The notes beneath the pieces were generated by a model that had not been told where the DNA came from, ran no database searches, and saw only the letters and a program-made list of their open reading frames with translations. From Eubacteriales bacterium (lineage in GTDB: Bacteria > Bacillota > Clostridia > Peptostreptococcales > Anaerovoracaceae), in the NCBI GenBank assembly GCA_028706405.1, contig JAQWBM010000025.1, forward strand, positions 1 through 34,405: a DNA stretch of 34,405 bases, read 5' to 3'. The translations under genes and the position numbers were made by a program. Positions 32,222-34,405 of this stretch are shown in pieces (the first letter of the stretch is position 1; each line of letters starts with the position of its first letter).

Positions 32222-32704
32222 TTATAATGCCTTTGCAAGATTTGCCATTTCGATGGCGGAGAGCGCCGCATCAAACCCTTTATTTCCGGCTTTTGTGCCT
32301 GCCCGCTCTATAGCCTGTTCAATCGTATCGGTCGTCAATACTCCAAAAATCACAGGAACCTGGCTTGACAGCCCTACATTGGCGATACCCTTTGAAACCT
32401 CTGCACATACAATTTCATAATGTGAGGTGGACCCTCTGATTACCGCGCCCAAACATATTACCGCGTCATATTTTCCTTTTAAAGCCATTTTTTTTGCGGC
32501 AAACGGTAATTCAAAGGCGCCCGGAACCCATGCCAAGTCAATGTTCTCTTCGGATGCCCCATGCCGGAGCAGTCCGTCCTCCGCTCCTCCTATCAGCTTG
32601 GATACAATAAACTCATTGAACCTTGAAGCAACGATAGCAATTTTCAGATCCTTTGCAAGTAAATTACCTTGTATTACATTCATTTCCCTTATTTTCAAAT
32701 GCAT
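32222..32704 (-). CDS. ribH: 6,7-dimethyl-8-ribityllumazine synthase
   Basis: Condenses the ArP pyrimidine with dihydroxybutanone phosphate to lumazine, the step before riboflavin synthase. It has [20 protein letters not shown], the [14 protein letters not shown] motif, [18 protein letters not shown] with the catalytic His, and [19 protein letters not shown]. The ATG at 32704 has AAAGGAAG about 11 bases upstream. A second ATG at 32683 fits the usual family start (N-V-I-Q-G-N-L) but has AGGG only two bases away, so the start is open. It follows ribBA. Confidence 0.95.
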   Translation of the reverse strand: MHLKIREMNVIQGNLLAKDLKIAIVASRFNEFIVSKLIGGAEDGLLRHGASEENIDLAWVPGAFELPFAAKKMALKGKYDAVICLGAVIRGSTSHYEIVCAEVSKGIANVGLSSQVPVIFGVLTTDTIEQAIERAGTKAGNKGFDAALSAIEMANLAKAL

Positions 32705-32732
32705 CCCGCATTTTACTTCCTTTCTGTATATA

Positions 32733-32823
32733 AGTAGTGAAAATCTGCAAACTTATGATTTGAGATTCAAGATTGACAATATTATTAAAAAATTCGTCCC
32801 AAATTTGTATTACAAATTGAGCG
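32733..32823. repeat. Dispersed hairpin repeat, copy B, overlapping the ribBA stop
   Basis: The block AGTAGTGAAAATCTGCAAA (32733-32751) and the 31-base unit TTCG-N5-AATTTG-N5-CAAATTGAGCG (32793-32823) match copies C and A. The ribBA stop (32812-32810) lies in the 5-base loop. Confidence 0.6.
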
Positions 32824-34039
32824 GACTATTGATACTTGAATTTGACAGCATGTGATGAAGCTTTTGCTGCTTGGTTTTTAAATAAAATCTGTTCTCCTTG
32901 TTGGCGGCAATTTGTATCGGAACTCGTTCGGTGATCTCAAGCCCATAACCTTCAAGTCCTTTAATTTTTCTTGGGTTATTAGTCATTAGCCTTAGTTTTT
33001 GAGCTCCGATATCTTTGAGAATCTGAGCTCCTATTCCATAATCCCGCAGGTCCGCTTCAAATCCCAATGCAACATTTGCTTCGACCGTATCCATACCTTC
33101 ATCCTGAAGCGCGTATGCCTTTAATTTATTGATAAGACCAATGCCTCTTCCCTCCTGCCGCATATAGAGCAGAATTCCACGTCCTTCTTTCGCTATGGCG
33201 GCCATGGCTGCATCAAACTGATCCCCGCAGTCACAGCGGATAGAGTGTAACGCATCACCGGTCAGGCATTCAGAATGAACCCGAGTCAAGACCGGTTCAT
33301 CAGAACTGATATCACCCATGACCAGCGCAACGTGATGTTCTCCGTTAAGCTTGTTCTGGTAGCCGCTGATTAGAAACTTTCCATATTTTGTAGGCAACCT
33401 GGTTTGCACGACACATTCTACCAGGCTTTCCCGCTTACTGCGATATGCGACCAGATCTGCTATCGTTATGATCTTGATTCCGTGCTTGTCAGCAAACTCC
33501 ATCAATTGCGGGACTCTTGCCATTGTTCCATCTTCATTGAGAATCTCACAGATGACTCCCGCACCCTTCAATCCGGCAAGCTTTGCCAGATCTACAGCAG
33601 CCTCTGTATGCCCTGTACGCTTTAGGACACCACCTTCCTTGGCTCGAAGCGGAAAGATGTGTCCCGGTCTGCGAAAATCGTCGGAAATTGCATCATCACA
33701 TATCAATTCCAATATGGTCTGGGCTCTCTCAAATGCGGAAATTCCTGTCGTCGTATCCTTATGATCGATTGATACGGTAAAGGCCGTTTCATGATTATCT
33801 GTGTTTCTTTCCACCATTGCGGGAATCCCCAGGCGATCGAGGTCTTTACCTTCCATCGGCGTGCAAACCAACCCGCATGCATGCTTCACCATAAAATTGA
33901 TTGCCTCTGGTGTCGTTTTTTCCGCTGCTATTATGAGGTCTCCTTCGTTTTCCCTTCCTGGATCATCCACTACTATCACCATTTTTCCATTTTTGATGTC
34001 CTCGATTGCCTCTGCAATACCGCTAAACTCATTACACAT
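32810..34039 (-). CDS. ribBA: Bifunctional 3,4-dihydroxy-2-butanone 4-phosphate synthase / GTP cyclohydrolase II
   Basis: Supplies both precursors of riboflavin. The N-terminal RibB domain (about 1-200) has [54 protein letters not shown] and [13 protein letters not shown]. The RibA domain (about 205-400) has the zinc Cys set in [37 protein letters not shown], and [15 protein letters not shown] with the late [12 protein letters not shown]. The last residues (SINSPLNL) are encoded by the dispersed repeat and are not conserved. ATG 34039 follows GAGGAGG at seven bases and lies 15 bases past the ribE stop. Gene order ribE-ribBA-ribH is that of the usual Bacillota rib operon; ribD and any FMN riboswitch would lie outside the window. 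Confidence 0.97.
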   Translation of the reverse strand: MCNEFSGIAEAIEDIKNGKMVIVVDDPGRENEGDLIIAAEKTTPEAINFMVKHACGLVCTPMEGKDLDRLGIPAMVERNTDNHETAFTVSIDHKDTTTGISAFERAQTILELICDDAISDDFRRPGHIFPLRAKEGGVLKRTGHTEAAVDLAKLAGLKGAGVICEILNEDGTMARVPQLMEFADKHGIKIITIADLVAYRSKRESLVECVVQTRLPTKYGKFLISGYQNKLNGEHHVALVMGDISSDEPVLTRVHSECLTGDALHSIRCDCGDQFDAAMAAIAKEGRGILLYMRQEGRGIGLINKLKAYALQDEGMDTVEANVALGFEADLRDYGIGAQILKDIGAQKLRLMTNNPRKIKGLEGYGLEITERVPIQIAANKENRFYLKTKQQKLHHMLSNSSINSPLNL

Positions 34040-34054
34040 GTCATGACCTCCTCG

Positions 34055-34405
34055 TCAATAAAATCCATTTTGTTTTAAAAATGCTTCCGTAAGCTGTACC
34101 TTATTTTCACTGTTACAAGCTGAAGGATGCATAAGCTTTTCAACATACTTTCCAATTATGTCGCATTCCAGGTTGACCAGGTCTCCTGTCTTTTGATGCA
34201 ACAAAGTAGTTTCCTTACCTGTGTGAGGAATAATTGAGACCTGAAATCCCATTTTGTCAACCTTTGCGACAGTAAGGCTGACTCCGTCCACTGCAATGGA
34301 GCCTTTTTCTACGATGTATCGAAGCAAGTCTTCACTGGCCGAAATGGATAGCCATACCGCATTTTCTTCCTTTAACTTGGAGCGTATTGTTCCGGTACCG
34401 TCGAT
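34055..34405 (-). CDS. ribE: Riboflavin synthase alpha subunit, C-terminal part (cut by window end)
   Basis: Dismutates two lumazines to riboflavin and pyrimidine. The frame is open to the window edge: DGTGTIRSKLKEENAVWLSI, RYIVEKGSIAVDGVSLTVAK, VSIIPHTGKETTLLHQKTGD and VNLECDIIGKYVEKL. This is the second lumazine-binding barrel plus the C-terminal helix; the first barrel lies beyond the window. The TTG at 34327 is internal, not a start. It is the first visible gene of the riboflavin operon and is followed by ribBA after 15 bases. Confidence 0.95.
   Translation of the reverse strand: MDGTGTIRSKLKEENAVWLSISASEDLLRYIVEKGSIAVDGVSLTVAKVDKMGFQVSIIPHTGKETTLLHQKTGDLVNLECDIIGKYVEKLMHPSACNSENKVQLTEAFLKQNGFY

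Overview
This window most likely comes from an anaerobic, endospore-forming member of the Bacillota (class Clostridia). The evidence is a SpoIIE sporulation phosphatase, Shine-Dalgarno sites close to AGGAGG throughout, frequent TTG/GTG starts, AT-rich spacers, and a spoIIE-tilS-ftsH-coaX-dusB order that recalls the B. subtilis chromosome. A biotin-dependent carboxyltransferase operon suggests an amino-acid or organic-acid fermenter. The genus cannot be fixed from the sequence alone.

Almost all genes lie on the minus strand. From left to right: the 3' end of an IS481-like transposase (1-209); dusB and coaX; a three-gene acyl-CoA carboxyltransferase/decarboxylase operon (biotin carrier, small OadG/MmdD-like subunit, large carboxyltransferase); ftsH, tilS and spoIIE; tatD and metG; a shikimate-kinase-like gene; a two-gene cassette (DUF6530-like protein plus a degenerate GIY-YIG protein); and the metNIQ methionine importer with a short structured leader. 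The plus-strand birA follows. It is functionally linked to the biotin carrier because BirA biotinylates such proteins.

Between birA and the histidine operon (18772-21533) lies a small accessory island. It holds a truncated membrane-protein tail, a GC-rich palindrome, a decayed secreted-protein-like gene, a coiled-coil ORF, a YefM/YoeB-type toxin-antitoxin pair with its own promoter and operator, two or three small ORFs, and a C-terminal fragment of a larger gene. Two copies of a 42-bp terminator-bearing repeat, exactly 1,200 bp apart, bracket the toxin-antitoxin segment.

The histidine operon reads hisZG-hisD-hisC-hisB-hisA-hisF-hisIE from a clear sigma-A promoter. HisZ and HisG are fused in one polypeptide, and hisH is absent from its usual place between hisB and hisA. 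After this come a flavodoxin-like protein, a histidine phosphatase, a plus-strand CmpB-type membrane protein, a citrate synthase, and the riboflavin genes ribE (cut by the window end), ribBA and ribH.

The items most worth a second look are the 1,200-bp toxin-antitoxin cassette with its GAACACA/TGTGTTC cluster, the metN leader with two mutually exclusive hairpins, the structured metG leader and the three-unit repeat upstream of it, the dispersed hairpin repeat that places the ribBA stop codon in its loop, the apparently non-AUG (possibly ATT) start of the biotin carrier, and the HisZG fusion with missing HisH. No CRISPR array, rRNA or tRNA gene was seen.
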